Part shown: piece by piece, positions 7,793 through 18,900 of the stretch | How the letters are laid out: each line of letters begins with the position of its first letter | Position numbering within the stretch: position 1 is the first letter of the stretch | From: Microbacterium sp. Bi121 | GTDB taxonomy: Bacteria; Actinomycetota; Actinomycetes; Actinomycetales; Microbacteriaceae | Direction: 5' to 3' | Assembly (NCBI RefSeq): GCF_918698005.1 | Contig: NZ_CAKKLJ010000002.1 | Location: forward strand, 1 to 64,000 | DNA: 64,000 bases | The notes under the pieces: model-generated | What the model was told of the DNA's origin: nothing | Database searches by the model: none | Seen by the model: only the letters and a program-made list of their open reading frames with translations | Position numbers and translations under genes: made by a program

Positions 7793-9106
7793 TCAGCCCA
7801 GCCTTTCCCTGCGTCCCAGCAGACCCTGGGGCCTGACGAGGAGGATCACGATCAGCGCCACCAGCGCCGTCGCGTACTTCAGATCGGAGGGGACGCCGAG
7901 CAGCGTTGACACCTCGACGGCGAGGCCGACGATGATGGAGCCGATGAGGGCGCCGATCGCCGACCCGAGGCCGCCGAGCGTGATGGCGCAGAAGATCAGC
8001 AGCAGCATCTGCATGCCCATGTCCCACTTCACACCGGGGCGGAAGTACGCCCACAGGACGCCGGAGACCGCCGCGAGCATGCCGGCGAGGACCCAGACGA
8101 TGCGGACGACCCTGTCCACGTCGATTCCGGATGCCGCGGCCAGCTGCGGATTGTCGGAGATGGCCCTCGTGGCCTTGCCGACTCGGGTGCGCGTGAGGAA
8201 GTAGGCGACGCCGAGGATCACGATGATGCTCGTGCCCATGCCGATCATGTCGATGTACGACAGCGACACGGGGCCGAGCTTGATCGGGGTCGGGCTCGCG
8301 CCCTGCAGCTGGTATGTGGCGCCGCCGATCATGTACTGCAGGAAGTAGCGCAGTGCCAGCGAGAGCCCGATGCTGACGATCATGAGCTGCACGATGCCCA
8401 GGCCCCGGTGGCGAAGAGGACGCCAGAGTCCGGCGTCCATCGCGAGACCGAGCAGGCCGCCGGCGATGATCGCCGCGATGATGCCGAGCCACATCGGCAG
8501 GTGCCAGAACGAGGTGCACAGGAGCGCGATCACGGCGCCCCAGGTGACCATCTCGCCATGGGCGAAGTTCGACAGGCGGGTGGTGCCGTAGATCAGGGCC
8601 GCGCCCATGGCCGCGAGTCCCAGCAGCAGGCCGAAGTTCAGGCCGCCGACGATGCGGGACAGCAGCTGATCGATGAACGACGTGGTCTCTCGAACGCCCT
8701 CGCCGAGGAAGAGGTTGACGATCTTCGTGTTCGTGAGGGCGAACTCAACCTCCTGCGATGCCGAGTCGCCTTCGACGATCACGCCCTCGGGGAGCGTGTC
8801 CTCGTCGACCGTCAGCGTGTAGGTCTCCTTCTCGGGGACGTACAGGCGCCACTTGCCGTCGGCATCCGTCGTGGTCTCGGCGTCGAAGCCGTTGCCGTCG
8901 ATCTTCACCGTCACATCGGGAACCGGCTCATCGTCGAAGGTGATGACCCCGGCGAAGTAGTAGTCGGTGACCTCCTGCCCGTCGTCCGTCTCGGCGAGCG
9001 CGGATGCCGCGGGCTGGAATATCAAGAACGAGAGCGCCATCAGCACACCGAGCGCGGCGACCATCCATGGTCGGGCTCGACGGACGGCAACGGACGTGGG
9101 TCTCAC
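7793..9106 (-). CDS. livH: LivH permease fused to a secreted Cna-B/carboxypeptidase-regulatory-like domain
   Basis: A 437-residue protein. Residues 1-37 look like a signal peptide (RRARPWMVAALGVLMALSF, ending SALA). Residues about 45-128 form a beta-rich domain with VPDVTVKIDGNGF and TTTDADGKWRLYVP, the pattern of Cna-B or carboxypeptidase-regulatory-like folds. From about residue 140 it is a complete LivH permease (GLLLGLAAMGAALIYGTTR; ISDNPQLAAASGIDVDRV). The GTG at 9106 is chosen because GGAGG lies 4 nt before it. Ordinary LivH proteins of about 290 residues lack the extra domain, which should sit outside the membrane, perhaps docking the binding lipoprotein. It is the first gene of livHMGF. 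Confidence 0.88.
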   Translation of the reverse strand: MRPTSVAVRRARPWMVAALGVLMALSFLIFQPAASALAETDDGQEVTDYYFAGVITFDDEPVPDVTVKIDGNGFDAETTTDADGKWRLYVPEKETYTLTVDEDTLPEGVIVEGDSASQEVEFALTNTKIVNLFLGEGVRETTSFIDQLLSRIVGGLNFGLLLGLAAMGAALIYGTTRLSNFAHGEMVTWGAVIALLCTSFWHLPMWLGIIAAIIAGGLLGLAMDAGLWRPLRHRGLGIVQLMIVSIGLSLALRYFLQYMIGGATYQLQGASPTPIKLGPVSLSYIDMIGMGTSIIVILGVAYFLTRTRVGKATRAISDNPQLAAASGIDVDRVVRIVWVLAGMLAAVSGVLWAYFRPGVKWDMGMQMLLLIFCAITLGGLGSAIGALIGSIIVGLAVEVSTLLGVPSDLKYATALVALIVILLVRPQGLLGRRERLG

Positions 9107-9191
9107 GCATCCTCCACATTGAGTGCTCGCCGCGGCTTCGGGTCGGCCAGGCGTGGGTTTGAGCGTACTGTGGCGCGCGGCCATTCACTAG

Positions 9192-10781
<1,590 letters not shown>

Positions 10782-10795
10782 GTCGTCCCGCCCCA

Positions 10796-10895
10796 GTGTC
10801 GAGCCCTCGGTGTCGAGCCCCCGTCTTAGTGTCGAGACCCCGTCTCATTCACGCTTCTACGACGGGGCCTCGGTAACAAGACGGGGGCTCGAGTG
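10796..10895. repeat. Nested inverted-repeat element, copy 1
   Basis: Two direct GTGTCGAG-CCCCGTC units face two inverted ones. Outer arms TCGAGCCCCCGTCTT (10813-10827) and its exact complement (10878-10892) enclose inner arms CGAGACCCCGTC (10833-10844) and GACGGGGCCTCG (10861-10872). It shares GTCGAGACCCCGTC with the copy near 56330. It lies between the guaB stop and the next promoter and could also terminate guaB transcription. Confidence 0.75.
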
Positions 10896-10938
10896 CGTGA
10901 GGGGTGCTCCCGGGGTTCCGGATGCCGCGACCGCGGCG

Positions 10939-10944
10939 TAGCGT
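10939..10944 (+). promoter_or_regulatory. -10 box (TAGCGT) for leaderless DUF2277 gene
   Basis: TAGCGT ends 7 nt before the ATG at 10952 and no ribosome-binding site precedes that start. Confidence 0.45.
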
Positions 10945-10951
10945 GACGGGC

Positions 10952-11266
10952 ATGTGCCGCAACATCGTCCCGCTGAACAACCTCGAACCCGCCGCGACCG
11001 ACGACGAGTGTCAGGACGCGGCCCTGCAGTTCGTGCGCAAGATCTCCGGGTCGAACGCGCCGTCCAGGGCCAACCAGGCCGTGTTCGACCGCGCAGTCGC
11101 CGAGATCGCAGAGGCGACTCGCCGTCTCCTCGACGACCTGGTGACCACAGCGCCGCCGAAGAACCGCGAGCACGAGGCTGCCAAGCGCCGGGCCCGCTCC
11201 GCCGATCGCTACGAGGCGATACGGGTCTTTCAGGCCGAGAAGCGCGCAACCCGCGCCGCGAGCTAG
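10952..11266 (+). CDS. DUF2277 family protein
   Basis: A 104-residue basic, soluble protein. The N-terminus MCRNIVPLNNLEP, the AALQFVRKISG segment and the PPKNREHEAAKRRARS tail match the conserved actinobacterial DUF2277 family, whose function is unknown. The invariant Cys2 and the Arg-rich C-terminus are the notable features. The start is set by the TAGCGT box seven nt upstream and by the family-typical MCRN opening. Confidence 0.85.
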   Translation: MCRNIVPLNNLEPAATDDECQDAALQFVRKISGSNAPSRANQAVFDRAVAEIAEATRRLLDDLVTTAPPKNREHEAAKRRARSADRYEAIRVFQAEKRATRAAS

Positions 11267-11340
11267 CGGGGCGGACTACGCCGCATGACGCGGTGTGACG
11301 GTGGATGACAGCATCCATCGCGGACGAAGTCCGGCGTCGT

Positions 11341-11346
11341 TATCGT
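11341..11346 (+). promoter_or_regulatory. -10 box (TATCGT) for leaderless osmC-like gene
   Basis: TATCGT ends 6 nt before the ATG at 11353. Confidence 0.45.
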
Positions 11347-11352
11347 CGCGCT

Positions 11353-11904
11353 ATGACTCTTCTCCAGGACCAGAATGCACCCGTCGCCGATGCGACCAAG
11401 GACGAGCGCGCACAGCGCCTCACCGACGCCGGAGCCGCGTGGAACGAACGCATCGCGGCCGACGCGACGAATGCCGAGCTCACCTACACGGTGGTCGGTC
11501 GTGGCGTCGGTTCCGTGGCGACCGAGGTGCGAGCGGGAAAGCACCGCTTCCTCGTCGACGAGCCAGGCGCGCTCGCCGGCGACGATGCCGCCGCGAGCCC
11601 CGTCGAGTACGCGCTCGGCGCCCTCGTCTCCTGTCAGGTCGTCGTGTTCCGCCTGTACGCGCAGGCGCTCGGCCTGACCATCGACGAGATCGAGATCACG
11701 GCGGAGGGCGATCTGAACGTCCAGAAGCTCTTCGGGATCGACGAGTCGGGTCGCGCCGGCTTCCACGATGTGCGCCTGAAGGTCGACATCACGGGCCCGA
11801 ACTCCGACGAGGATTACGCGAACCTGCGCAAGACAGTCGACGCGCACTGCCCTGTGCTCGATCTCTTCGCGAACCCGGTTCCGACCTCCAGCGCTCTGGT
11901 CTGA
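11353..11904 (+). CDS. OsmC/Ohr-family peroxidase-like protein
   Basis: A 183-residue OsmC-fold protein. The two family cysteines are visible in GALVSCQVVVFRLYAQ (helix) and DAHCPVLDLF (C-terminal), the pair that in OsmC and Ohr reduces organic hydroperoxides. About 35 residues precede the fold. The subgroup is the YhfA/OsmC-like type rather than classical Ohr. Substrate is inferred from the family only. The open frame extends 16 codons further upstream, but the -10 box at 11341 supports the ATG at 11353. Confidence 0.85.
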   Translation: MTLLQDQNAPVADATKDERAQRLTDAGAAWNERIAADATNAELTYTVVGRGVGSVATEVRAGKHRFLVDEPGALAGDDAAASPVEYALGALVSCQVVVFRLYAQALGLTIDEIEITAEGDLNVQKLFGIDESGRAGFHDVRLKVDITGPNSDEDYANLRKTVDAHCPVLDLFANPVPTSSALV

Positions 11905-11969
11905 GGATCCGCCCAGCCGAACTGATAGCCTGATCGGCTCGGCAGAGGGGCGGAAGGACGGCAACACCG

Positions 11970-13658
11970 GTGGGCTACATCGATGTCTCGGCGATCTCGC
12001 TGACCCTGCCTGACGGCAGACCGCTTCTCGACGAGGTGACGTTCCGCGTCGGCGCAGGTTCCACGACGGCCCTCATCGGCCCGAACGGCGCAGGCAAGAC
12101 GACGCTGCTGCGGATCATCCGCGGCGACCAGACGGCGGATGCCGGTGTCATCAGCATCGACGGCGGTCTCGGAGTGATGGACCAGTTCGTCGGGCACGGC
12201 GAGGCGGGGCAGACCGTGCGCGACCTGCTCGTGGCCGTCGCTCCTGGTCGCATCCGCGCCGCGGCCGATGCACTGGAGGCCGCGGAGAACACCCTTATCG
12301 AGCGCGATGAGCACGACACCCAGATGCGCTACGCCACGGCGATCGCCGAGTACGCGGACGCCGGCGGCTACGAACACGAGACCGTGTGGGACCAGTGCAC
12401 CGTCGCCGCGCTGGGCGTGCCGTTCGAGCGCGCCCGCTACCGCGATCTGACCAGTCTCTCCGGCGGCGAGCAGAAGCGACTGGCGCTGGAGGCGCTCCTT
12501 CGCGGCCCCGACGCCGTGCTGCTGCTCGACGAGCCGGACAACTACCTCGACGTGCCGGCCAAGCGCTGGCTGGAGGGGCAGCTTAGGCAGACGCCGAAGA
12601 CCGTCCTGCTCGTATCGCACGACCGCGAGCTGCTCGCCCGTGCCGCCGACCGCCTCGTCACTCTGGAACCAGGAGGTGCAGGCGCTAGCGCCTGGGTGCA
12701 CGGCGGGGGCTTCGCGACCTACCACCGGGCACGCATCGCGCGGATGGACCGGCTGGACGAACTGCGCCGCCGGTGGGACGAGCAGCACGAGAAGCTACGC
12801 ACCCTGGTCGCCAACCTGAAGGTCAAGGCCGAGGCGAACGACGGCTTCGCCTCCCGCTACCGCGCAGCGCAGACCCGGTTGCGCAAGTTCGAGGAGGCGG
12901 GTCCGCCCGAGGAGCGCCCGCCGGCGCAGGAGTTCGACATGCGGCTCAGGGGCGCACGAACGGGCAAGCGCTCGGTGGTGGTCGACAAGCTCGAGCTCAC
13001 CGGGCTCATGCGCCCGTTCGACGCGGAGATCTGGTACGGCGATCGCGTCGGCGTGCTCGGCTCGAACGGCTCGGGCAAGTCGCACTTCCTGCGGCTGCTG
13101 GCACGAGGCGGCACCGACCCCGATCCCACGCTCGGTCACGTGACGTCGACCGGTGAGCAGGTGGATGCCGTCGCCCACTCCGGGCGCGCAGCACTCGGCG
13201 CCCGCGTCGTCCCCGGGCTCTTCGCGCAGACCCACGCTCACCCGGAGTTCGCCGGGCGCACCCTGCTGGAGATCCTGCACAGGGGAGACGATCGACGAGC
13301 TGGCATGCCCCGGGATGCCGCGAGCTCGGCCCTCGACCGCTACGGGCTCGTGCGGCAGGCGCAGCAGACCTTCGAGTCGCTGTCCGGCGGCCAGCAGGCG
13401 CGGTTCCAGGTGCTGCTGCTCGAGATATCCGGTGCGACTCTGCTGCTCCTCGACGAGCCGACGGACAACCTCGATCTGGAGTCGGCTGAGGCGCTCGAAG
13501 AGGCGCTCACGCAGTTCGACGGCACGGTGCTCGCCGTCACGCACGACCGCTGGTTCGCTCGGACCTTCGACCGCTTCCTCGTCTTCGGCTCCGACGGCGA
13601 GGTCTACGAATCGGACGCTCCGGTGTGGGATGAGCGCCGAGTCGCGCGGACGCGGTGA
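11970..13658 (+). CDS. ABC-F family ATPase (duplicated ABC domains, no membrane domain)
   Basis: A 562-residue protein with two ABC domains and no transmembrane segment. Domain 1: Walker A GPNGAGKTT, signature LSGGEQKR, Walker B VLLLDEPDNYLD. A charged linker rich in Arg/Lys/Glu joins to domain 2: Walker A GSNGSGKSH, signature LSGGQQAR, Walker B LLLLDEPTDNLD. Known ABC-F proteins act on ribosomes (translation factors or antibiotic-protection proteins); which class this is cannot be decided by eye. The start is the GTG at 11970, preceded by GGAAGGACG about 11 nt away. Confidence 0.88.
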   Translation: MGYIDVSAISLTLPDGRPLLDEVTFRVGAGSTTALIGPNGAGKTTLLRIIRGDQTADAGVISIDGGLGVMDQFVGHGEAGQTVRDLLVAVAPGRIRAAADALEAAENTLIERDEHDTQMRYATAIAEYADAGGYEHETVWDQCTVAALGVPFERARYRDLTSLSGGEQKRLALEALLRGPDAVLLLDEPDNYLDVPAKRWLEGQLRQTPKTVLLVSHDRELLARAADRLVTLEPGGAGASAWVHGGGFATYHRARIARMDRLDELRRRWDEQHEKLRTLVANLKVKAEANDGFASRYRAAQTRLRKFEEAGPPEERPPAQEFDMRLRGARTGKRSVVVDKLELTGLMRPFDAEIWYGDRVGVLGSNGSGKSHFLRLLARGGTDPDPTLGHVTSTGEQVDAVAHSGRAALGARVVPGLFAQTHAHPEFAGRTLLEILHRGDDRRAGMPRDAASSALDRYGLVRQAQQTFESLSGGQQARFQVLLLEISGATLLLLDEPTDNLDLESAEALEEALTQFDGTVLAVTHDRWFARTFDRFLVFGSDGEVYESDAPVWDERRVARTR

Positions 13659-13683
13659 CCGTTCCCCGGGGGAGCGGGCCGGG

Positions 13684-13689
13684 TAGGCT
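13684..13689 (+). promoter_or_regulatory. -10 box (TAGGCT) for leaderless guaB3
   Basis: TAGGCT ends 6 nt before the GTG at 13696, which places the transcript start at that GTG. Confidence 0.5.
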
Positions 13690-13695
13690 GGACGG

Positions 13696-14817
13696 GTGAG
13701 CATGGACATCGAACTCGGTCGAGGCAAGCGCGCGCGCCGCGCATACACGTTCGACGACATCGCGGTGGTGCCGTCGCGGCGCACCCGCAACCCGGAGGAC
13801 GTCTCGACCGGGTGGTCGATCGACGCGTTCTCGTTCGACACCCCGGTGATCGGCGCCCCGATGGACTCGGTGGTGAGCCCGCAGACCGCGATCATGCTCG
13901 GCAAGCTCGGCGGCCTCGGAGTCCTCGACCTCGAGGGCCTGTGGACGCGCTACGAGAACCCAGAGCCACTGCTCGCCGAGATCGCTGCCCTCCCGGCCGA
14001 CAAGGCCACCGTACGGATGCAGCAGCTGTACTCGGAGCCGATCAAGCCCGAGCTCATCACCACGCGCATCGCCGAGATCCGTGAGGGCGGGGTCACCGTC
14101 GCGGCATCCCTCACCCCGCAGCGCACGCAGGAGCTCTACGACACCGTCGCCGCTGCCGGCGTCGACCTGTTCGTGATCCGCGGCACCACGGTGTCGGCCG
14201 AGCACGTCTCCAGCGTCGACGAGCCGCTGAACCTGAAGAAGTTCATCTACGACCTCGACGTGCCCGTGATCGTCGGCGGAGCCGCGACCTACACCGCGGC
14301 CCTGCACCTCATGCGCACCGGCGCAGCCGGCGTGCTCGTCGGATTCGGCGGGGGAGCGGCATCCACCACTCGCGCGACGCTCGGCATCCACGCTCCGATG
14401 GCCACCGCCGTCTCGGACGTCGCGGCGGCACGTCGTGACTACCTCGACGAGTCCGGCGGACGCTACGTGCACGTGATCGCCGACGGCGGCGTCGGCACCT
14501 CCGGCGACATCGTCAAGGCGCTCGCGATGGGCGCGGATGCCGTCATGCTCGGTGTCGCGCTCGCGCGCGCCACCGACGCCCCCGGCCGGGGCTTCCACTG
14601 GGGTCCCGAGGCTCATCACCCGCAGCTGCCGCGCGGCCGTCGCGTCGAGACACCGGGCATCGCGACGCTCGAGGAGATCCTGTACGGACCGGCGCCCGTC
14701 GCCGACGGCACCGCCAACCTCATCGGCGCGCTCCGCAAGTCGATGGCCACGACGGGCTACTCCGACCTCAAGGAGTTCCAGCGCGTCGAGGTCGTACTCG
14801 CCCCGTACGAGTCGTGA
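13696..14817 (+). CDS. guaB3: GuaB3-family IMP dehydrogenase-related protein lacking the catalytic Cys
   Basis: A 373-residue protein with the IMPDH/GMP reductase barrel (YTFDDIAVVPSRRTRNP; GAPMDSVVS) but no CBS module. In the loop that holds the catalytic Cys of IMPDH it reads GGGAASTTRA, so Ser223 replaces Cys, whereas GuaB in this window keeps GPGSICTTR. The nucleotide-binding ADGGVGTSGDIVKA and GADAVMLG motifs are present. The family is universal in actinobacteria beside GuaB; its activity is not settled, and without the Cys normal IMPDH chemistry is unlikely. A neighbouring ATG two codons later could also start translation. Confidence 0.88.
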   Translation: MSMDIELGRGKRARRAYTFDDIAVVPSRRTRNPEDVSTGWSIDAFSFDTPVIGAPMDSVVSPQTAIMLGKLGGLGVLDLEGLWTRYENPEPLLAEIAALPADKATVRMQQLYSEPIKPELITTRIAEIREGGVTVAASLTPQRTQELYDTVAAAGVDLFVIRGTTVSAEHVSSVDEPLNLKKFIYDLDVPVIVGGAATYTAALHLMRTGAAGVLVGFGGGAASTTRATLGIHAPMATAVSDVAAARRDYLDESGGRYVHVIADGGVGTSGDIVKALAMGADAVMLGVALARATDAPGRGFHWGPEAHHPQLPRGRRVETPGIATLEEILYGPAPVADGTANLIGALRKSMATTGYSDLKEFQRVEVVLAPYES

Positions 14818-14833
14818 CGGGCGCGCGCTGCCC

Positions 14834-15667
14834 GTGACGACCACGCCCGAGATCCCGCCGACTCAGGAGTTCCCGCCGACTCTGCGCGAGGTGATGCTGC
14901 GCGGGCGCTGGATCGGCGTGCTGTGCGCATGCCTCGTCGTGGCCGGTGTCTTCGCGTTCCTCGGCCAATGGCAGCTGGAACGCGCCATCGACACGGATCC
15001 GCCGCCGGCAGGGATCACGGAGGAGGTGCGGCCGCTCGCCGACGTCCTCGAACCGGGCGAGTATTTGGCGGAGCCGCTGGTCGGACAGCGGGTCGAGACC
15101 TCCGGCACCTGGGTGGGCGGTGACTTCCTCGTCGTCTCGTCGCGGTTCAACGACGGCGACGGAGCCGATGAGGGAACGTCGGGCTACTGGGTGACGGGGC
15201 AACTCCGCGTCGCCGATCGCACATCGATCGCCGTCGCGCTCGGTTGGGCGCCCGATCGTGAGAGCGCGGATGCCGCCGTCGCCGATCTGGACAGGAATGC
15301 CGCCGGTGCCGATGCCGAGATCACCGGCCGCATCATCTCCGATGAGGGCGCTGCCCTCCCACCGGCCGACGAGCCCTTCGCGCTGAGCAAGATGTCGCCG
15401 GCGATGCTGCTGGGGCAGTGGCACGACGTGGAGCAGCTGTCGATGTACCGTCCGTACCTCGCATCGGTGGATGCTCCGGACGGACTCGTCGACATCGTCT
15501 CGCCTGCGCCGCACGAGCTGTCCAGCGTCAATTGGCTGAACGTCTTCTACGCCATCGAGTGGGCCGTGTTCGCCGGCTTCGCGTTCTACATCTGGTACCG
15601 GCTCGCGAAGGACCGGTGGCAGCTCGAGGTCGAGGAGTTCGAGGAGCGCGCGGCCGCGGCATCCTGA
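14834..15667 (+). CDS. SURF1-family cytochrome c oxidase assembly protein
   Basis: A 277-residue protein with the SURF1 architecture: one helix near the N-terminus (about residues 22-42, ending FLGQWQLERA), a soluble loop domain, and one helix near the C-terminus (about 235-255). The QWQLER motif after helix 1 and the C-terminal NWLNVFYAIEW segment are diagnostic. SURF1 proteins assist haem a insertion into cytochrome oxidase. The GTG at 14834 is chosen as the first start after the guaB3 stop 16 nt upstream; a shared transcript with guaB3 is likely. The C-terminal 20 residues are Glu/Ala-rich. Confidence 0.85.
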   Translation: MTTTPEIPPTQEFPPTLREVMLRGRWIGVLCACLVVAGVFAFLGQWQLERAIDTDPPPAGITEEVRPLADVLEPGEYLAEPLVGQRVETSGTWVGGDFLVVSSRFNDGDGADEGTSGYWVTGQLRVADRTSIAVALGWAPDRESADAAVADLDRNAAGADAEITGRIISDEGAALPPADEPFALSKMSPAMLLGQWHDVEQLSMYRPYLASVDAPDGLVDIVSPAPHELSSVNWLNVFYAIEWAVFAGFAFYIWYRLAKDRWQLEVEEFEERAAAAS

Positions 15668-15916
15668 TCGGAGCAGCACGGCCCTTCCACTTTCGTCCAA
15701 TGACTGCCGACGTTGCGCCCTGCCGAAAGTCGTAACGCAGGTCGGCTCGGAAGAACTTCCGGTTAGCGATCTCTGAACTCTCTCGGGAAAGTCTCAGCCC
15801 GCTCATAAGCTCACACGCGAGTGGCCGCATGCACCGACCCTGTGCGTCGCGAAAGCTCCCTCGTGCGCCTCATGGCGACGCCCGGGGTCTCATCTGTCGA
15901 CGAGGAGAACAACCGA
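15668..15916. other. Intergenic region before the large secreted nuclease gene
   Basis: 249 nt without a recognisable gene. It ends with GAGGAG at 15902-15907, nine nt before the chosen ATG. I see no convincing promoter; GCTCATAAGCTCACAC near 15805 is a short 8-nt direct repeat of uncertain meaning. Confidence 0.3.
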
Positions 15917-18900
15917 ATGATGTCGTCCACCCCTGACGGTGCAGCGCGTCGCGCTGGGTCGTCCATCGCACGCAGACGGGGGCGCATCGCGACCCTCGCC
16001 CTGACCACCACATGCGCGCTGAGCTTCGGAACGCTCGTCGCCGCGCCCGCCTTCGCCGCCGCAGACGGCACAGGCGTCGTCATCAACGAGGCGTACCTGT
16101 CCGGCGGCAGCGCCGGTGCCGCCTTCAAGAACAAGTTCGTCGAGCTGTACAACCCGACCGATGCCGACATCACCCTCGACGGCATGTCGATCCAGTACCG
16201 GTCGGCGACAGGCACCGGCAACTCGAACGGCGTCGTCGCGCTCTCGGGCGTCATCCCCGCCGGCGGGTACTATCTCGTCCAGGGCGGCTCGAACGGTGCG
16301 AACGGAGCCGTGCTGCCTGAGGCCGACGCCGCGGGGAACCTCAACCCGAGCGGCACCACCGGCACGCTCGCCCTGGTGCAGGGCACGGCGGCCGTCACCC
16401 TCGGAACCGGTTCCGTCGTCGGCGCCGACGGCGTCGTCGACGTGCTCGGCTACGGCACGTCCAACACGTTCGAGACCGCACCGGCGACGGCTCCGGCCGG
16501 CAACACCGACGTCAAGTCCCTGAACCGAACCGACGGCGTGGACACCGACGACAACTCGGCCGACTTCACGCTCTCGGCCACCATCACCCCGCAGGCCTCC
16601 GAAACAGACCCGGGCGACCCCGGTGACCCCGGCGACCCCGATCCCACGACGGCGACGATCGCCGAGGTGCAGGGCACGACGGACGTCTCGCCCCTGAACG
16701 GACAGACCGTCACCGTCGAAGGCGTCGTCACGGCGGACTACCGCACCGGCGGCTACAACGGCATCGTCATCCAGACGAAGGACTCCGGGGGCGAGAACGA
16801 CGCGACCCCCGGTGCCTCCGACGGCGTCTTCGTCTTCCTGAACGGCAAGACGGTTCCCGGAGCCATCGGCGACCTCGTCTCGGTCACCGGAACCGTCTCC
16901 GAGTACTTCGGGCAGACCCAGATCAGCCCGGCGGACGCCGCCGGCGTCACGCTCGTGACCGCCGGTGCGGGTGTTCCCGCAGCGACGCCGCTCCCCGGGA
17001 CAGTTGTCGGCGGCGACCGCGAGGCGTACGAGAACATGCTCGTCGCCCCGTCCGGCGACTACCTGATCGCGTCCAGCCACCAGCTCTACAACTTCGGCAC
17101 CCTGTGGCTGAACCCGGGCGAGCTCAACGTCAAGAGCACCGAGCTCGAGCGCCCCGGTGACGCGGCGAATGCGATCGCAGCATCCAACCGCGCCGATCGC
17201 ATCCTCCTCGACGACGGATACAACGTCCAGATCAGCAACAGCGCGCACCCCGGCGACCAGCCGTACTTCACGAAGGACACGGTGGTCCGCAACGGCGACG
17301 CCGTCGACTTCGCCCAGGACGGCTACGTGCTGCAGTACGGATTCGACGACTGGCGCCTGCAGCCGGTCACGCCGATCAACAGCGACACGGCCGCCGCCGA
17401 CAAGGCGACGTTCGCCACCGAGAACCCTCGGTCTGCGACGGCCCCCGAGGTCGGCGGTGACGTCCAGGTCGCGGCGTTCAACGTCTTCAACTACTTCACG
17501 ACGTTCTCGGAGGACGACCCCGACGCCCGCGGGGCGAAGAACCAGGCGTTCTTCGACATCCAGCGCTCGAAGATCGTCACGGCGATCAATGGCCTGGATG
17601 CGGACGTGGTCGCGCTGATGGAGATCGAGAACTCGGTGCATTTCGGCGACGGAACGCCCGACGTGGCGCTGCAGAACCTTGTGAACGGTCTGAATGCCGA
17701 CGCGGGCAGCGACGTGTGGGACTACGTCGAGACGCCCGACGAGCTGCTCGACACGACGACCGACGTCATCACGAGCGCGATCATCTACAAGAAGGATGCC
17801 GTCACCCCGGTGGGAGACAGCATGGCGAAGATCGACGAGACGGTGTGGGGCAACGCCCGCGAGCCGATCGCGCAGACCTTCGACATGGATGGTCGCACGA
17901 TCTCGGTGGTCGCCAACCACTTCAAGTCGAAGTCGGGCGACGGCGCAGAGCCGGCCGACGGTCAGGGACACTTCAACGCCGACCGCACCGCTCAGGCGCA
18001 GTCTCTGCTGGAGTTCACCGACGAGATCACGGAGGCATCGGGCAGCGACGACGTTCTGCTCCTCGGCGACTTCAACGCGTACGCGAAGGAGGACCCGATC
18101 AACGTGTTCTCCGAGGCGGGCTGGAGCGACCTCGTGCCAGCGAACGCCGCAGGTCAATACACGTACTCGTTCGACGGCGAGCTCGGCTCCCTCGACCACG
18201 CCATCGCCTCGCCGTCCCTTTCGGCGTCGATCACCGGCACTGGTGTCTGGACGATCAACTCGCCGGAGTGGAGCGACCGCGGCTACGCGTTCGGCGCCAC
18301 CGAGGCGGGCACGCCGTTCCGCTCCAGCGACCACGACCCGGTCATCGTCGGCATCTCGAGCGAGATCCCGCCGGTCGACATCGACATCGTCACGATCAAC
18401 GACTTCCACGGTCGCATCGAGGCCGACGGTGCGGCGGCCGGTGCCGCCGTGCTCGCCGGGGCTGTGAAGTCTGTCCGCGACGCGAACCCGAACACGGTGT
18501 TCGCCGCTGCGGGCGACCTCATCGGAGCATCCACGTTCACGTCGTTCATCAACGACGACAACCCCACGATCGACGCGCTGAACGCCGCCGGGCTCGAAGT
18601 GAGCGCCGCCGGCAACCACGAGTTCGATCAGGGCTGGGAGGACCTTCGCGACCGCGTGCAGGACCGCGCGGACTGGGAGTACATCTCCTCGAACGTGTTC
18701 CTCACCGAGACCGGCGAGACCGCCCTGGCCCCGGCATGGGTCAAGGAGATGGACGGCGTCCGCGTCGGCTTCATCGGCGCTGTGACCGAGGAGCTCGACT
18801 CGCTCGTCTCGCCAGAGGGCATCGCCGATCTGGAGGTGCGCAGCATCGTCGACTCGGTGAACGACGTGGCCGATGATCTGACCGACGGCGACTCCGCCAA

